Origin: Psychrobacillus psychrotolerans
GTDB taxonomy: Bacteria; Bacillota; Bacilli; Bacillales_A; Planococcaceae
Length of the DNA stretch: 64,000 nt
Direction: 5' to 3'
Assembly (NCBI RefSeq): GCF_900115805.1
Contig: NZ_FOXU01000007.1
Location: forward strand, 1-64,000
Within the stretch, counting starts at the first letter, position 1; each line of letters begins with the position of its first letter. Shown here one piece after another: positions 53,478 to 63,998 of this stretch. The notes below the pieces were generated by a model. The model saw only the letters and a list, made by a program, of their open reading frames with translations, did no database searches and had not been told where the DNA came from. Both the position numbers and the translations under genes were made by a program.

Positions 53478-54941
53478 TTATTGTTTTGCAAATTTGGCAA
53501 CACGAGCGATTACTATTTCTTTACCAATTAGACTGATTGCATCAGCTAGTTCAGGACCGTGCATTTGACCAGTTGTTACTACACGAATTGGCATGAAAAG
53601 ATTTTTCCCTTTATGTCCAGTTTCCTTTTGTACCGCTTTAATAGCAGCTTTAATCTCCGCTGGTTCAAATGTCTCTAAGCCCTCTAGCTGTACTTTAAAT
53701 GCAGCCATTACTTCAGGAACCTGTTCTCCGGCCAATACTTCCGTCGCTTCTTCAGTATATGCAATGTCGTGATCAAAGAATAGTGATGATAATTCAACAA
53801 TCTCCGCTCCAAAACTCATTTGATCATGGTAAAGTGCAATAAGTTTTGTTGCCCACGTAAGTTCTTCTTCTGATAATTCAGTTGATAGCAATTCTGCTTT
53901 TTGTAAATGTGGCAATGCTAACTCAACTACTTTTTCTAATGGCAACTGTTTAATATATTGGTTGTTCATCCAAGTAAGTTTTTGTTTGTCGAACATTGAT
54001 GGTGATTTAGAAAGACGTGATACATCAAAGTTTTTAATGAATTCTTCTTTAGTGAAGATTTCATCCTCCCCTTCAGGAGACCATCCTAATAGGGCAAAGA
54101 AGTTAAACATTGCTTCTGGTAAATACCCTAGATCTTTGTACTGTGTAACAAATTGGATGATTGACTCGTCACGTTTTGAAAGCTTTTTACGGTTTTCATT
54201 GATGATTAACGTCATATGACCATACTTAGGATATGCCCATCCGAACGCATCAAAAACCATCAATTGTTTTGGTGTGTTCGATAAATGTTCTTCCCCGCGG
54301 AATACATGAGAGATTTCCATAAAGTGATCATCTAATACTACAGCATAGTTATAAGTTGGAATTCCGTTTGCTTTCACTAATACCCAGTCACCAACATCTT
54401 TAGATTCAAAAGTAACCTCTCCACGAACTAAATCTTCAAAGGTATAAGTTACATTTCCCGGTACACGCATACGAATCGTGTAAGCTTGTCCTGCTTCTTC
54501 TTTTGCTTGCACTTCTTCTGCTGATAAATGACGGCATTTACCATTGTACATTGGAGCTGCAATACCTTTTTCTTTTTGTATTTCACGTTCTGCTTCTAGT
54601 TCCTCTGATGAACAGAAACATTTATACGCATGGCCTTTTTCTAACATTTCTTCTGCATGCTTTTTATATATATCTAAACGCTCCATTTGGCGGTAAGGTG
54701 CATAAGGTCCACCAATATCTATGGATTCGTCATATTCGATTCCTAACCATTTTAAGTTTTCAAGTTGAGATAACTCGCCACCCTCTACATTACGCTCAAT
54801 ATCCGTATCTTCTATACGAACGATGAATTTCCCGTTATGGTGACGTGCATATAAATAGTTAAATAATGCTGTACGCGCTCCTCCTATATGTAAAAATCCT
54901 GTTGGACTGGGTGCGTAACGTACGCGAACTTCTTGTGTCAT
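53478..54941 (-). CDS. gltX: Glutamyl-tRNA synthetase
   Basis: 487 aa class I synthetase. HIGH-type motif [25 protein letters not shown]-type motif [11 protein letters not shown]. The C-terminal anticodon-binding domain is complete. Probably non-discriminating, charging both tRNA-Glu and tRNA-Gln, as in Bacillus; this window does not show a glutaminyl synthetase. It has a 127-nt upstream gap with a GTGCAACTGCAC palindrome of unknown role. Confidence 0.97.
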   Translation of the reverse strand: MTQEVRVRYAPSPTGFLHIGGARTALFNYLYARHHNGKFIVRIEDTDIERNVEGGELSQLENLKWLGIEYDESIDIGGPYAPYRQMERLDIYKKHAEEMLEKGHAYKCFCSSEELEAEREIQKEKGIAAPMYNGKCRHLSAEEVQAKEEAGQAYTIRMRVPGNVTYTFEDLVRGEVTFESKDVGDWVLVKANGIPTYNYAVVLDDHFMEISHVFRGEEHLSNTPKQLMVFDAFGWAYPKYGHMTLIINENRKKLSKRDESIIQFVTQYKDLGYLPEAMFNFFALLGWSPEGEDEIFTKEEFIKNFDVSRLSKSPSMFDKQKLTWMNNQYIKQLPLEKVVELALPHLQKAELLSTELSEEELTWATKLIALYHDQMSFGAEIVELSSLFFDHDIAYTEEATEVLAGEQVPEVMAAFKVQLEGLETFEPAEIKAAIKAVQKETGHKGKNLFMPIRVVTTGQMHGPELADAISLIGKEIVIARVAKFAKQ

Positions 54942-55068
54942 AAGTGTATCCTCCTAGTTTTCTTTCCATCAAATTAGCCTTGGTGCAGTTGCACTTATTT
55001 AAAGTATAAGGCAACTAACAATGACTTTAACTTAATCCATTCTACCACTGGTTATACGTTTATTAAAG

Positions 55069-55548
55069 TTAGTCCTTTTTCAGAAGTAATATTGTTGCCA
55101 TCGATGCTATTCCTTCTTCACGTCCTGTAAATCCAAGTTTCTCGGTTGTTGTAGCTTTCACATTTACCTGAGAAACATCTGCTTGAAGCAACTCAGCTAC
55201 ACGCGCACGAATTGTTTCGATATGTGGTGCCATTTTTGGCTTTTGTGCAATTATTGTACAATCGATATTTCCTAACTTATACCCACGAGCGTCTACTAGT
55301 TTCCAAATATGTTCTAGTAGCTTGGCTGAATCTGCGTCTTTAAAGTCTGGATCTGTATCCGGAAAATGTTTGCCGATATCTCCTTCTCCTATTGCACCTA
55401 AAGCAGCATCAGTAATTGTATGTAGTAATACGTCTGCATCTGAGTGACCAATTAGTCCTCGTTCATAAGGAATATCAATTCCTCCTATTATTAACGGACG
55501 ATTATCCGCAAATTCATGTACATCGAATCCTTGTCCAATTCTCATCAT
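55069..55548 (-). CDS. ispF: 2-C-methyl-D-erythritol 2,4-cyclodiphosphate synthase
   Basis: 159 aa. Zinc site in [21 protein letters not shown] loop, and [12 protein letters not shown] near the C-terminus. Catalyses the fifth step of the MEP isoprenoid pathway. One base separates it from ispD. Confidence 0.97.
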   Translation of the reverse strand: MMRIGQGFDVHEFADNRPLIIGGIDIPYERGLIGHSDADVLLHTITDAALGAIGEGDIGKHFPDTDPDFKDADSAKLLEHIWKLVDARGYKLGNIDCTIIAQKPKMAPHIETIRARVAELLQADVSQVNVKATTTEKLGFTGREEGIASMATILLLKKD

Positions 55549-55549
55549 A

Positions 55550-56242
55550 TTAATATTCCTCCTGCTCTCGCTTATTTAATATTGCTTCTCCGTATAGAAG
55601 ATCTTCACTCGTTGTCATCTTGACATTATCATAGGTACTTTCAACAATATGAACACGCTCTCCTAATCTTTCTACGAGCATTGCTTCATCCGTCCCAAGA
55701 AAATTATCCTTCTCAGCTAATCTTTCCGCTTTTTCTAATATTGTATACCGAAAAGCTTGAGGCGTTTGAATAATCCATAAGCTCTCTCGATCGACCGTTT
55801 CTTGAATTATACCATTTTCTACTTTTTTCATCGTATCTTTTGCCCGAACAGCTGCAACTGCTGCTCCAGACGTGTTTGCCTTTTCCACTAATTGTTGTAT
55901 CACTTGCTGATGAATAAATGGTCTTGCCGCATCATGAACAAGGATGATTCCTTTAGATGAGCTAACTTTTAATGCAGCATATACACTATGCTGGCGCTCT
56001 TCTCCACCTTCTGCGATGTCGGAAACCTTTGTAATACAATGCTCTTTTAGAAGCTGTTCAATAAAAGCCTTTTCCTCTTTCTTTACGGCTAATACTATTC
56101 GCTCACAATTAGGATCTCTTTCAAAAACGCGTAAAGTGTGTATCAAAATAGGAATATTACGTAGCTCTAAAAACAATTTATTTTGACCAGCACCCATTCG
56201 CTTCCCACTACCCGCAGCTGGCAATAAAACAGTATATTTCAT
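55550..56242 (-). CDS. ispD: 2-C-methyl-D-erythritol 4-phosphate cytidylyltransferase
   Basis: 230 aa nucleotidyltransferase, motif [21 protein letters not shown] (residues 7-27), VHDAARPF and TDEA. Third step of the MEP pathway. Cotranscribed with ispF. Confidence 0.97.
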   Translation of the reverse strand: MKYTVLLPAAGSGKRMGAGQNKLFLELRNIPILIHTLRVFERDPNCERIVLAVKKEEKAFIEQLLKEHCITKVSDIAEGGEERQHSVYAALKVSSSKGIILVHDAARPFIHQQVIQQLVEKANTSGAAVAAVRAKDTMKKVENGIIQETVDRESLWIIQTPQAFRYTILEKAERLAEKDNFLGTDEAMLVERLGERVHIVESTYDNVKMTTSEDLLYGEAILNKREQEEY

Positions 56243-56308
56243 ATTATTGGACCTCCGTTACATAGAAAAAGGGCGTATTCCTTTTGCAAAGGAAACAACC
56301 CTTCTTCG

Positions 56309-57397
56309 TTATTTCGAGTCTTGTGGTTTCGCAAATATCATTCGACCAGCCGACGTTTGAAGCACACTTGTCACTTCTACATTTATAGCCTGTCCAATGT
56401 ATGCTTTACCGCCTTCTACAACAATCATCGTTCCATCATCTAGGTATGCAACGCCCTGATTGTGTTCTTTTCCATCTTTAATAACGACAACATGCATTAT
56501 TTCCCCGGGAATAACAACAGGTTTCACTGCATTTGCCAAGTCATTAATATTTAAAACTCTTACTTGATGCAGGTCACAAACCTTATTTAAATTGAAATCA
56601 TTCGTTACAACAATTCCATTCATCTTTTTAGCTAGACGAACTAATTTCAAATCTACCTCTTGTATATCTTCAAAATCCTCTTCCACGATTAATACAGCAG
56701 AAGATCGTTCTGTTTGAAGTTTTTTTAATACATCTAAACCACGACGACCTCTAGTTCGTTTAAGCGTATCCGAAGAATCCGCAATATGCTGTAACTCCGT
56801 CAAAACAAATTGAGGAACGACTAGAACACCTTCGATAAATCCAGTTACCGATATATCTGCAATGCGACCGTCAATAATAACACTAGTATCTAGCAACTTA
56901 TAAGTTCCTAAACTCAATTCTTGGGTATCGTCGTCCATAGTTTTCTTCTTGCTAGTACTTTGCTTAGAAGGAGTGAAAACTTGAAGAAGTTCATCGCGCT
57001 TTTTAAAACCGACTTGGAAACCTAAGTAACCTAACACAATCGATAACAGCACGGGTACTACTGATCCAATTCCTGGTATAGCAATATTATTAAGTGCAGA
57101 ACCTAGGAAAAAGGCAACAATTAAACCAATAACTAGTCCGAGCGTTCCGAATAACAAATCTCCAATTGGCGCTTTTAATAACCGTTCTTCCATCCATTTG
57201 ATAAAATTAATCAAGTAGTCGGTCATAAACAATGCAGCCACGTACAACAAAATTGCTCCTACTAAAACAGATACATACGGATTGTGAATCCAAGGGTTGT
57301 TAGATAAATTAAAAAGCTCATATAAGTGCGGTAAGAATAGTAACCCCAATGTTCCACCAATTAAAACAAAAGCAATTTGGATAATCCATTTTAACAA
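56309..57397 (-). CDS. yacL: PIN/TRAM domain membrane protein YacL
   Basis: 362 aa from TTG 57397 with GGAGGTG 6 nt upstream; upstream ATGs lack good spacing. Four N-terminal transmembrane segments (roughly residues 5-140), then a PIN nuclease domain (LDTSVIIDGRIADI... HIADSSDTLKRTRGRRGLD... VVTNDFNLNKVC) and a C-terminal TRAM domain (VIKDGKEHNQGVAYLDDGTMIVV). Predicted membrane-bound ribonuclease; function unproven. In B. subtilis it follows disA, which is absent here. Confidence 0.9.
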   Translation of the reverse strand: MLKWIIQIAFVLIGGTLGLLFLPHLYELFNLSNNPWIHNPYVSVLVGAILLYVAALFMTDYLINFIKWMEERLLKAPIGDLLFGTLGLVIGLIVAFFLGSALNNIAIPGIGSVVPVLLSIVLGYLGFQVGFKKRDELLQVFTPSKQSTSKKKTMDDDTQELSLGTYKLLDTSVIIDGRIADISVTGFIEGVLVVPQFVLTELQHIADSSDTLKRTRGRRGLDVLKKLQTERSSAVLIVEEDFEDIQEVDLKLVRLAKKMNGIVVTNDFNLNKVCDLHQVRVLNINDLANAVKPVVIPGEIMHVVVIKDGKEHNQGVAYLDDGTMIVVEGGKAYIGQAINVEVTSVLQTSAGRMIFAKPQDSK

Positions 57398-57472
57398 GCA
57401 TGCCACCTCCATTAATTTCATTATACTTGCATCTTTCCCAATAAGTCTAATCAGACAAGCGCAGTTGCCCAC

Positions 57473-57589
57473 TCTATTCCCAAAAATAATGGAAGAATGC
57501 TGGATAAAGGCTTCCTTTGCCTTTATCCGGCATTTTGAAAAGACTCGATCGGTTGGACACCAGAGCTAGACATATAGAATGCCTTATTA
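57473..57589 (-). repeat. radA-yacL gap: hairpin and intergenic repeat fragment B
   Basis: The plus strand has GCTGGATAAAGGC (57499-57511) and GCCTTTATCCGGC (57519-57531), a 13-bp stem with one wobble and a loop of seven. Read on the minus strand, 57545-57575 contains TATATGTCTAGCTCTGGTGTCC, like the left ends of copies A and C. No gene lies here; disA would normally occupy this site. Confidence 0.45.
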
Positions 57590-58960
57590 TTATGAAAATG
57601 CTTCTTTCATCGCTTCGTTAACTGTTTCGATTCCTATAATTTGAATGCCCGGAGGGTAATCCCATCCTCCGAGGTTTGAGGCCGGTACAATCGCTCTTTT
57701 AAAGCCAAGCTTTGCAGCCTCTTGAACACGCTGTTCAATTCTAGACACCCTTCTCACTTCTCCAGTTAAACCAATTTCTCCGATAAAGCAGTCCGTTGGT
57801 GTAACCCCTGTATCTCGGAAACTTGAGACGATACTTACTAGGACGGCTAAATCGATCGCAGGTTCATCTAATTTTACTCCTCCCGCCACTTTTATATAAG
57901 CATCTTGCGTTTGGAGTAGTAATCCCATTCGTTTTTCCAGTACTGCCATTAGTAAGGAAACACGGTTTTGATCAATACCAGTAGCCATACGTTTCGGATA
58001 ATTAAAACTAGATTGAGTCACTAATGCTTGAATTTCTACTAAAATAGGTCTGGTACCTTCCATCGAGGCAACAATTGCAGATCCTGCTGCTCCATGAGAC
58101 CGCTCCTGCAGAAATAATTCAGAAGGATTAAGTACTTCTTTTAATCCGGATTGGACCATTTCAAAAATGGCGATTTCATTCGTAGAGCCAAATCTGTTCT
58201 TCTGAGATCTTAAAATACGATACGTATGGTGGCGTTCTCCTTCAAAGTACAAAACGGTATCTACCATATGTTCCAATATACGTGGTCCTGCAATTTGTCC
58301 CTCTTTTGTTACATGTCCCACTAAAAAGATTGCTACATTTTTAGTTTTGGCAATCCGCATTAGCTCTGCTGTACACTCTCGAACTTGTGATACACTTCCC
58401 GGTGCACTTGTTACATCGGGATGATGAACAGTTTGAATAGAATCGACAATAACAAATTTTGGCTCTACACTCTCAATAGTTTCATTGATTAACTCCAAGT
58501 TGGTTTCAGCATAGATATAAAGCTCTGCTGATGTTACCCCTAAACGTTCTGCCCGAAGCTTCGTCTGACGGATGGATTCCTCTCCCGAAATATACAGTAC
58601 TCTTTCTCCTTTATTCGCAAGTAATGCAGAAACCTGCAAAAGAAGGGTCGACTTACCAATACCCGGATCTCCACCTATTAATATTAACGACCCAGGGACA
58701 ATACCACCGCCCAGCACACGATTCAGTTCAGCAAAGTCAGTCGTCACTCGTGGTTCATCAGCTGTTACTACTGAAATTATTGGGGTCGCCTTCTGTGCTG
58801 TGCCATCTGAATGCTGAAACGAGCGTTTCGGGCCTTTGGATACTATTTCCGTTTCTTCTACCATTGTGTTCCATTCACCGCATCCAGGACATCTTCCCAT
58901 CCATTTTGCGGACTCATATCCACATGAATTACACATAAACTTCGTTTTCTTTTTAGCCAT
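57590..58960 (-). CDS. radA: DNA repair protein RadA
   Basis: 456 aa from ATG 58960, with TAGGAGGT upstream; the open frame continues 42 codons further but that part falls in intergenic repeat sequence. N-terminal zinc finger (Cys10, 13, 24, 27), RecA-like ATPase with Walker [11 protein letters not shown] (96-105), KNRFG motif and C-terminal Lon-like domain ([18 protein letters not shown]). Branch-migration helicase in recombination. Expected partner disA downstream is missing. Confidence 0.96.
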   Translation of the reverse strand: MAKKKTKFMCNSCGYESAKWMGRCPGCGEWNTMVEETEIVSKGPKRSFQHSDGTAQKATPIISVVTADEPRVTTDFAELNRVLGGGIVPGSLILIGGDPGIGKSTLLLQVSALLANKGERVLYISGEESIRQTKLRAERLGVTSAELYIYAETNLELINETIESVEPKFVIVDSIQTVHHPDVTSAPGSVSQVRECTAELMRIAKTKNVAIFLVGHVTKEGQIAGPRILEHMVDTVLYFEGERHHTYRILRSQKNRFGSTNEIAIFEMVQSGLKEVLNPSELFLQERSHGAAGSAIVASMEGTRPILVEIQALVTQSSFNYPKRMATGIDQNRVSLLMAVLEKRMGLLLQTQDAYIKVAGGVKLDEPAIDLAVLVSIVSSFRDTGVTPTDCFIGEIGLTGEVRRVSRIEQRVQEAAKLGFKRAIVPASNLGGWDYPPGIQIIGIETVNEAMKEAFS

Positions 58961-59075
58961 AATACCTCCTACTATGAAAAGCACAAGCGCCTCTGAAAGA
59001 ATTGCAATAATCCCTACCTCTGTCTTTATTGACCAGTCTGCAGCGATCGAACTGCTGCTTCCAGAGCTAAAAGTT
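58961..59075 (-). repeat. Intergenic repeat copy C upstream of radA
   Basis: Minus strand: TTAGCTCTGGAAGC (about 59060-59073) to CAGAGGCGCTTGTGCTTTTC (58978-58997), about 95 nt, similar in both ends to copy A (CTAGCTCTACGC ... GCGCGCTTTTTT). It remains open in frame with radA but the ribosome binding site at 58967-58974 shows translation starts later. Confidence 0.45.
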
Positions 59076-59111
59076 AAAAAGGGCATTCCGGAAATATTTT
59101 TCGGAATGCCC
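59076..59111 (-). terminator. Terminator of the clpC operon
   Basis: Perfect 10-bp stem GGGCATTCCG/CGGAATGCCC around an 11-nt loop, followed by TTTTT on the minus strand. It starts just after the clpC stop. Confidence 0.92.
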
Positions 59112-59117
59112 GCTATA

Positions 59118-61568
59118 TTAACCTTCTGTAACTAACGATTTAGTGCTGCGAACCACAAATTCATTGTCTTCTACATCAAATATTACATGTTGCCCGTCTA
59201 ATACTTCTCCTTTAAGAAGTTCTTCGGATAGACGATCTTCTACATGTTTTTGAATTGCACGGCGTAGAGGACGTGCACCATATTCTGGTTCATATCCTTC
59301 AGTTGTAATTTTATCTTGTGCTGCTTCTGTAATTTCTAATTCAATGCCTTGTTCTTTCAAACGTTTAGATAATTGCTCTGTCATAAGTGAAACAATTTGT
59401 TTTAAATGCTCTTTTTCAAGCGAATGGAACACAATCATTTCATCTAAACGGTTTAAGAATTCTGGACGGAATGCTTTTTTCAATTCTTCTAGCATTTTGC
59501 CTTTCATATCTTTATAATCCGTTTTGCCACCTTCTGTTAAGTTAAATCCAACGTATTTATTGAATCTAAGTGCATCCGCACCAACGTTTGATGTCATGAT
59601 TACTACTGTATTACGGAAATCTACTGTGCGACCTTTAGAGTCTGTTAATCGTCCATCCTCTAACACTTGAAGAAGAATATTAAAGACATCTGGATGTGCT
59701 TTTTCAATTTCATCTAATAGGATAACAGAGTATGGTTTACGACGTACTTTTTCTGTCAATTGCCCACCATCGTCAAAACCTACATATCCTGGAGGAGATC
59801 CAACTAGACGAGAGGTTGAATGTTTTTCCATGTACTCAGACATATCTACTCGAATCATTGCATCTTCGTCTCCGAACATCACTTCTGCTAAAGCGCGAGC
59901 AAGCTCCGTTTTACCTACACCAGTAGGTCCCAAGAAGATAAACGAACCAATAGGACGTTTCGGATCCTTCAATCCCGCGCGAGCACGACGAATAGCTCTT
60001 GAAATTGCATCCACTGCTTCACTTTGACCAATTACTCTTTCATGCAACTTATCTTCTAGTTTTAGTAACTTTTCAGATTCCGTTTGTGCTAATCTAGACA
60101 CCGGTACCCCAGTCCACATAGAAACGACTGCCGCGATATCTTCTACTGTTACTTCAGATTCTTCTTTTCCTTGTTTTTCTTTCCAATTGTTTTTCATTTT
60201 CTCTAGTTCATCTTTGAGCTTCTGCTCTTTATCACGGAATGATGCAGCTTTTTCGAATTCCTGACTTTGAACTGATGCATTTTTTTCAGATCGGATTGCT
60301 TCTAGTTTAGCTTCTAATTCTTTTAGATTAGGAGGTGTTGTATATGAACGTAAGCGTACCTTAGAACCCGCTTCATCTATTAAGTCAATTGCTTTATCTG
60401 GCAAGAAACGATCAGAAATATAACGATCTGACATTTTCACGGCTGCTTCAACCGCTGCATCCGTAATCTTCACACGATGATGAGCTTCATAACGATCACG
60501 TAAACCGTAAATAATTTGAATCGCTTCATCTACTGAAGGCTCATCTACTTGAATTGGTTGGAAACGACGTTCAAGCGCGGCATCTTTTTCGATATATTTT
60601 CTATACTCATCCAATGTTGTTGCACCAATACATTGAATTTCTCCACGAGCAAGAGCAGGCTTCAAAATATTCGAAGCATCAATAGCACCCTCTGCTCCTC
60701 CAGCACCAATTAACGTATGAAGTTCATCAATGAATAGGATAACATTACCTGCTTGGCGAATTTCATCCATCACTTTTTTCAAACGATCTTCAAATTCCCC
60801 ACGATATTTTGTGCCAGCAACAACTGTCCCCATATCTAGTGTCATTACACGTTTATCGCGTAGGATTTCTGGCACTTCATTTTGGACGATTTGCTGTGCA
60901 AGCCCTTCAGCAATAGCCGTTTTACCAACACCTGGCTCTCCAATTAGAACTGGATTGTTTTTTGTACGACGAGCCAAGATTTCAATTACTCTTGTAATTT
61001 CTTTACTACGACCAATTACAGGATCTAATGTACCTTCTCTTGCAATTTGTGTTAAGTCACGAGCTAGACCATCTAGTGTCGGTGTACTAGCTGGAGCTGT
61101 TCCATTGTTACCATTGCCGTGCGCTTGCTCTGTACTACCTAATAATTGAAGTACTTGTTGACGAGCTTTGTTTAAACTTACTCCTGCATTATTTAGTACA
61201 CGAGCAGCTACGCCTTCTCCTTCACGGATTAATGCAAGCAATAGATGTTCTGTTCCAATGTATGAATGCCCAAGTTTTCGAGATTCATCTACGGAAAGCT
61301 CAATCACTTTTTTAGCACGAGGAGTGTAGTTAACAATTGGGCCAACTTCTTCTTTGCCTGCTCCTACTAGTTCCTCAATCCCTGCTTCAATTACTTTTAA
61401 ATCTACTTCTATTGCCTCTAATGCTTTTGCAGCAATTCCACTACCTTCTCGGATAAGACCAAGTAATATATGTTCTGTTCCAATAGATTCATGCTTCAAG
61501 CGTATAGCCTCTTCTTGAGCTAGTTGTAATACTTTTTGAGATCTTTGTGTAAAACGATTAAACATCAT
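59118..61568 (-). CDS. clpC: ATP-dependent Clp protease ATPase subunit ClpC
   Basis: 816 aa class I Hsp100: two N-terminal repeats (1-150), D1 with Walker A GEPGVGKT (about 206-213), a middle domain with a UVR-like stretch ([18 protein letters not shown]), and D2 with GPTGVGKT (about 540-547). The C-terminus carries the usual ClpP-docking region. It works with ClpP and the McsB adaptor on arginine-phosphorylated proteins. Last gene of the ctsR operon; its ATG overlaps the mcsB stop. Confidence 0.98.
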   Translation of the reverse strand: MMFNRFTQRSQKVLQLAQEEAIRLKHESIGTEHILLGLIREGSGIAAKALEAIEVDLKVIEAGIEELVGAGKEEVGPIVNYTPRAKKVIELSVDESRKLGHSYIGTEHLLLALIREGEGVAARVLNNAGVSLNKARQQVLQLLGSTEQAHGNGNNGTAPASTPTLDGLARDLTQIAREGTLDPVIGRSKEITRVIEILARRTKNNPVLIGEPGVGKTAIAEGLAQQIVQNEVPEILRDKRVMTLDMGTVVAGTKYRGEFEDRLKKVMDEIRQAGNVILFIDELHTLIGAGGAEGAIDASNILKPALARGEIQCIGATTLDEYRKYIEKDAALERRFQPIQVDEPSVDEAIQIIYGLRDRYEAHHRVKITDAAVEAAVKMSDRYISDRFLPDKAIDLIDEAGSKVRLRSYTTPPNLKELEAKLEAIRSEKNASVQSQEFEKAASFRDKEQKLKDELEKMKNNWKEKQGKEESEVTVEDIAAVVSMWTGVPVSRLAQTESEKLLKLEDKLHERVIGQSEAVDAISRAIRRARAGLKDPKRPIGSFIFLGPTGVGKTELARALAEVMFGDEDAMIRVDMSEYMEKHSTSRLVGSPPGYVGFDDGGQLTEKVRRKPYSVILLDEIEKAHPDVFNILLQVLEDGRLTDSKGRTVDFRNTVVIMTSNVGADALRFNKYVGFNLTEGGKTDYKDMKGKMLEELKKAFRPEFLNRLDEMIVFHSLEKEHLKQIVSLMTEQLSKRLKEQGIELEITEAAQDKITTEGYEPEYGARPLRRAIQKHVEDRLSEELLKGEVLDGQHVIFDVEDNEFVVRSTKSLVTEG

Positions 61569-62659
61569 TCAGATTCCTCTCCCTTTGTTTTCTGTTTTTC
61601 TTCTTTTTGCAATCTTTCCCTTAACAGCTTCGCGCGAAACATATCCCGCTCAGAAGTATTCAATGAAGTTCCTGCATATTTTTGTAGAAATCCTGGTTGC
61701 ATAAACACCATACATTCATTCAAGATAGATACATCAACATCTTCTATGAGTCCCATATCTATTCCTAATCGTACATCCGATAGGCATCTCGCTGCTTCAT
61801 CCGTTGCCATGATACGGGCAAATGATAAAGTTCCTAGAGATCGATATAGTCGGTCTTCTAGTGTATTGGCCGAATGCTTTAGAAGTGCATCTCGTGCTTC
61901 TCTTTCTTTTTGAATAATTTGTTCGGTAATACTCTGAAGATCAGCAAGTATGTCTTCTTCTGACTTACCAAGTGTGGTTTGGTTGGACACTTGATATACA
62001 TTACCGAGCGCTTCACTACCTTCTCCGTAAATTCCTCTAACAACCATTCCAAGTCTTGAAATGATCGTAACAATTCTGTTCATTTGTTTGGTCATCGTTA
62101 ATGCCGGTAAATGCATCATGACAGATGCACGCAAGCCAGTACCTGTATTTGTAGGACAACTTGTCAAATAACCAAACTGCTCGTCAAACGCATATGGTAA
62201 TTCTTTATCTAATACACGATCTAACACATCTGCTTGTGCATAGGCTTCTTGAATTTGAAGCCCTGGAAAAAGACATTGTATACGAATATGATCCTCTTCA
62301 TTGACCATTACACTAACCGATTCGTCATTGGATAATAAAACCGAGCCAGTCATAGGCGAGTTAGCGAGCTTTGGACTGATTAAATGTTTCTCTACTAACA
62401 CTTGGCGACTTAGTTCCGATACATCCTTTATATGAATGGAAGAAAATTGCATATCTAATTCGTCACTTGCATCTAACAAAGTGGCAGATACAGATTGGTC
62501 AATTTTATGCGCCTCGTCTTCTGTAAATGCTAAAGGAAAACGATAGCCATTCAGATTTCTAGCTAAGCGTATTCTTGTACTCATCACGATATCTGAATGC
62601 TGTCCAACACCAGCCATCCAACTAGAAATGGAGTTATCTAAAAAGTGTTCAATTGACAT
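61565..62659 (-). CDS. mcsB: Protein arginine kinase McsB
   Basis: 364 aa from ATG 62659 with GGAGGTGA 8 nt upstream. Phosphagen-kinase fold without the N-terminal domain of creatine kinases: [18 protein letters not shown] at the start and [14 protein letters not shown] near the middle. It phosphorylates protein arginines to tag substrates for ClpCP and inactivates CtsR. It overlaps mcsA by 11 nt and clpC by 4 nt. Confidence 0.97.
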   Translation of the reverse strand: MSIEHFLDNSISSWMAGVGQHSDIVMSTRIRLARNLNGYRFPLAFTEDEAHKIDQSVSATLLDASDELDMQFSSIHIKDVSELSRQVLVEKHLISPKLANSPMTGSVLLSNDESVSVMVNEEDHIRIQCLFPGLQIQEAYAQADVLDRVLDKELPYAFDEQFGYLTSCPTNTGTGLRASVMMHLPALTMTKQMNRIVTIISRLGMVVRGIYGEGSEALGNVYQVSNQTTLGKSEEDILADLQSITEQIIQKEREARDALLKHSANTLEDRLYRSLGTLSFARIMATDEAARCLSDVRLGIDMGLIEDVDVSILNECMVFMQPGFLQKYAGTSLNTSERDMFRAKLLRERLQKEEKQKTKGEESE

Positions 62660-63197
62660 TCGTTTGGTCACCTCCTCCTGTTGAAAGTTGACTTTCCAAA
62701 TCTCTGGCTTCATCTCTCAACTTTGCGGCTTCCTCAAAACTTTCCGTGGCAATGGCATCTTTCATTTGAGTGCGAATGGCTTCTATACGTTTCTTTAAAG
62801 CAATCTTCTCTCCTAATGCACCTGGAGCCTTCCCGGTATGCTTCGTGTTTCCATTATGAAGTCGCTTAAATACATTCGGTAACTGAGGGCGAAAACTGTT
62901 ATAACAATTCGCACAACCAAATTTTCCTTCATCTAAAAAACGCTGGATCGACCAACCACATTCATCGCATACAATTATATTTTTTTGTTGTTTTTGTTGC
63001 ATTGGTTGTTGTTCTGTTTGACTAAACCAGTTCGATAATAGTTGATGTAAAGATAATGGATCTTGTTTGTACTCAACGTAAAACGGGTGGAGGCTATTTG
63101 CACAGACTTCACAATAATGTCTTTCAAGATGTTCACCATTATGCACTTGGGTAACCGTTACTTTCGCCGGTCTTTGTTTACAATTTTCACAAATCAC
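62649..63197 (-). CDS. mcsA: McsA, activator of McsB
   Basis: 182 aa from GTG 63197 (VICENCKQRPAKV...), which has GGGGTG 8 nt upstream; starts further upstream would exceed the family length. Two zinc-binding modules: CENC...CEVC at the N-terminus and CDECGWSIQRFLDEGKFGCANC in the middle, followed by a C-terminal UVR coiled segment (AIATESFEEAAKLRDEARDLE). It activates the kinase McsB and is part of the CtsR regulon. Confidence 0.95.
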   Translation of the reverse strand: MICENCKQRPAKVTVTQVHNGEHLERHYCEVCANSLHPFYVEYKQDPLSLHQLLSNWFSQTEQQPMQQKQQKNIIVCDECGWSIQRFLDEGKFGCANCYNSFRPQLPNVFKRLHNGNTKHTGKAPGALGEKIALKKRIEAIRTQMKDAIATESFEEAAKLRDEARDLESQLSTGGGDQTNVN

Positions 63198-63213
63198 CTT
63201 TAACACACCCCGT

Positions 63214-63687
63214 TCATTTTTCACTTTTTTCATATTTTAACGTTAATAACATGGCGCATAAAATACGAGACCTTAGTTCATCTCTGGCAGGTAACGGAAT
63301 CACCAGAGTCGTTCTATTTAAAGCTGCTAAAATGAGTTTTGCTTCACGTTTAGTAATAACATCTTCATCGATTAATCGAAAAACGATATCTTCCGTGACC
63401 GATTCTGAAGCCCCATTTTCTAGTGTTTGTATAATATGCTCTATTAGATCAGCTTTTGTATGAGCTCGAACGCGGAGGATTCGAATATATCCCCCTCCAC
63501 CTCGTTTACTTTCTACTAAGTATCCGCGATCTTGGGTAAATCGTGTATTGATTACATAATTTATTTGAGATGGAACACACTGAAACTTCTCCGCGATTTC
63601 ACTTCGCTTAATTTCGATTTGTTCCTTACTTCCTTCTTCTATAATAGCCTTCAAATACCCTTCAATTATGTCAGATATATTTTTCAT
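63214..63687 (-). CDS. ctsR: Transcriptional repressor CtsR
   Basis: 157 aa from ATG 63687 (MKNISDIIEGYLKAIIEEG), AGAGGTGAG upstream. N-terminal winged helix-turn-helix with the glycine-rich wing (KRGGGGYIRI) that senses heat; the C-terminal domain holds the ClpC/McsB-response part. Represses its own operon and other clp genes. The operator lies just upstream. Confidence 0.97.
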   Translation of the reverse strand: MKNISDIIEGYLKAIIEEGSKEQIEIKRSEIAEKFQCVPSQINYVINTRFTQDRGYLVESKRGGGGYIRILRVRAHTKADLIEHIIQTLENGASESVTEDIVFRLIDEDVITKREAKLILAALNRTTLVIPLPARDELRSRILCAMLLTLKYEKSEK

Positions 63688-63713
63688 CTTCTCACCTCTT
63701 CTCACAAACTGAC

Positions 63714-63730
63714 TTTGACTAACTTTGACT
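63714..63730 (-). promoter_or_regulatory. CtsR operator
   Basis: Minus strand AGTCAAA-GTT-AGTCAAA: two heptads with a 3-nt spacer, matching the A/GGTCAAA-NAN-A/GGTCAAA consensus except for the central base. It overlaps the predicted transcription start, the usual arrangement for repression. Confidence 0.85.
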
Positions 63731-63732
63731 AT

Positions 63733-63761
63733 ATTATAACGAGAATTTTTTGTATGTGCAA
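63733..63761 (-). promoter_or_regulatory. Promoter of ctsR-mcsA-mcsB-clpC
   Basis: Minus strand -35 TTGCAC (63756-63761), 17-nt spacer, perfect -10 TATAAT (63733-63738). Confidence 0.82.
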
Positions 63762-63787
63762 TTGATACGATTTGCACTTAAAAACAA

Positions 63788-63817
63788 GAAAAAACTACAA
63801 ACCATTGTTTGTAGTTT
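63788..63817 (-). terminator. Terminator of the gene upstream of ctsR
   Basis: AAACTACAAAC / GTTTGTAGTTT, 11 bp with a 4-nt loop, then TTTTTTC on the minus strand. It insulates the ctsR operon. Confidence 0.85.
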
Positions 63818-63905
63818 AGGATATATTATTATGACTATTCCTATTCAATAAAACTTTTTTATCTTTCTTGAATGACTAATTGAACCTTCTATAGCTACAG
63901 CTAAA

Positions 63906-63998
63906 TTAAATTTTCTTTTTATAATTATTTCGTTGAGACTTCGTAACTTGCTTCCATTTATTCGTTTCTGCTTTTTTGGCTGCAGCATCGCTTTTGCG
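63906..63998 (-). CDS. Unknown protein, C-terminal fragment (partial)
   Basis: The minus strand encodes 30 residues ending in a stop TAA at 63906-63908 (RKSDAAAKKAETNKWKQVTK... ending YKKKI), Lys-rich and open at the window end. The stop is followed by a terminator at 63788-63817, which supports a real gene end. No family is recognised from so short a tail; positively charged C-termini occur in RNA-binding proteins, but that is not evidence here. Confidence 0.45.
   Translation of the reverse strand, partial: RKSDAAAKKAETNKWKQVTKSQRNNYKKKI

Noticed and set aside
54942-55068. GTGCAACTGCAC palindrome before gltX as a regulator site
   Set aside because: Only 5-bp arms and no supporting second site, so it is not distinguishable from chance.
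58961-59086. 42-codon N-terminal extension of RadA
   Set aside because: The family begins at MAKKK..., which has its own TAGGAGGT; the extension is repeat-like intergenic sequence ending in the clpC terminator.
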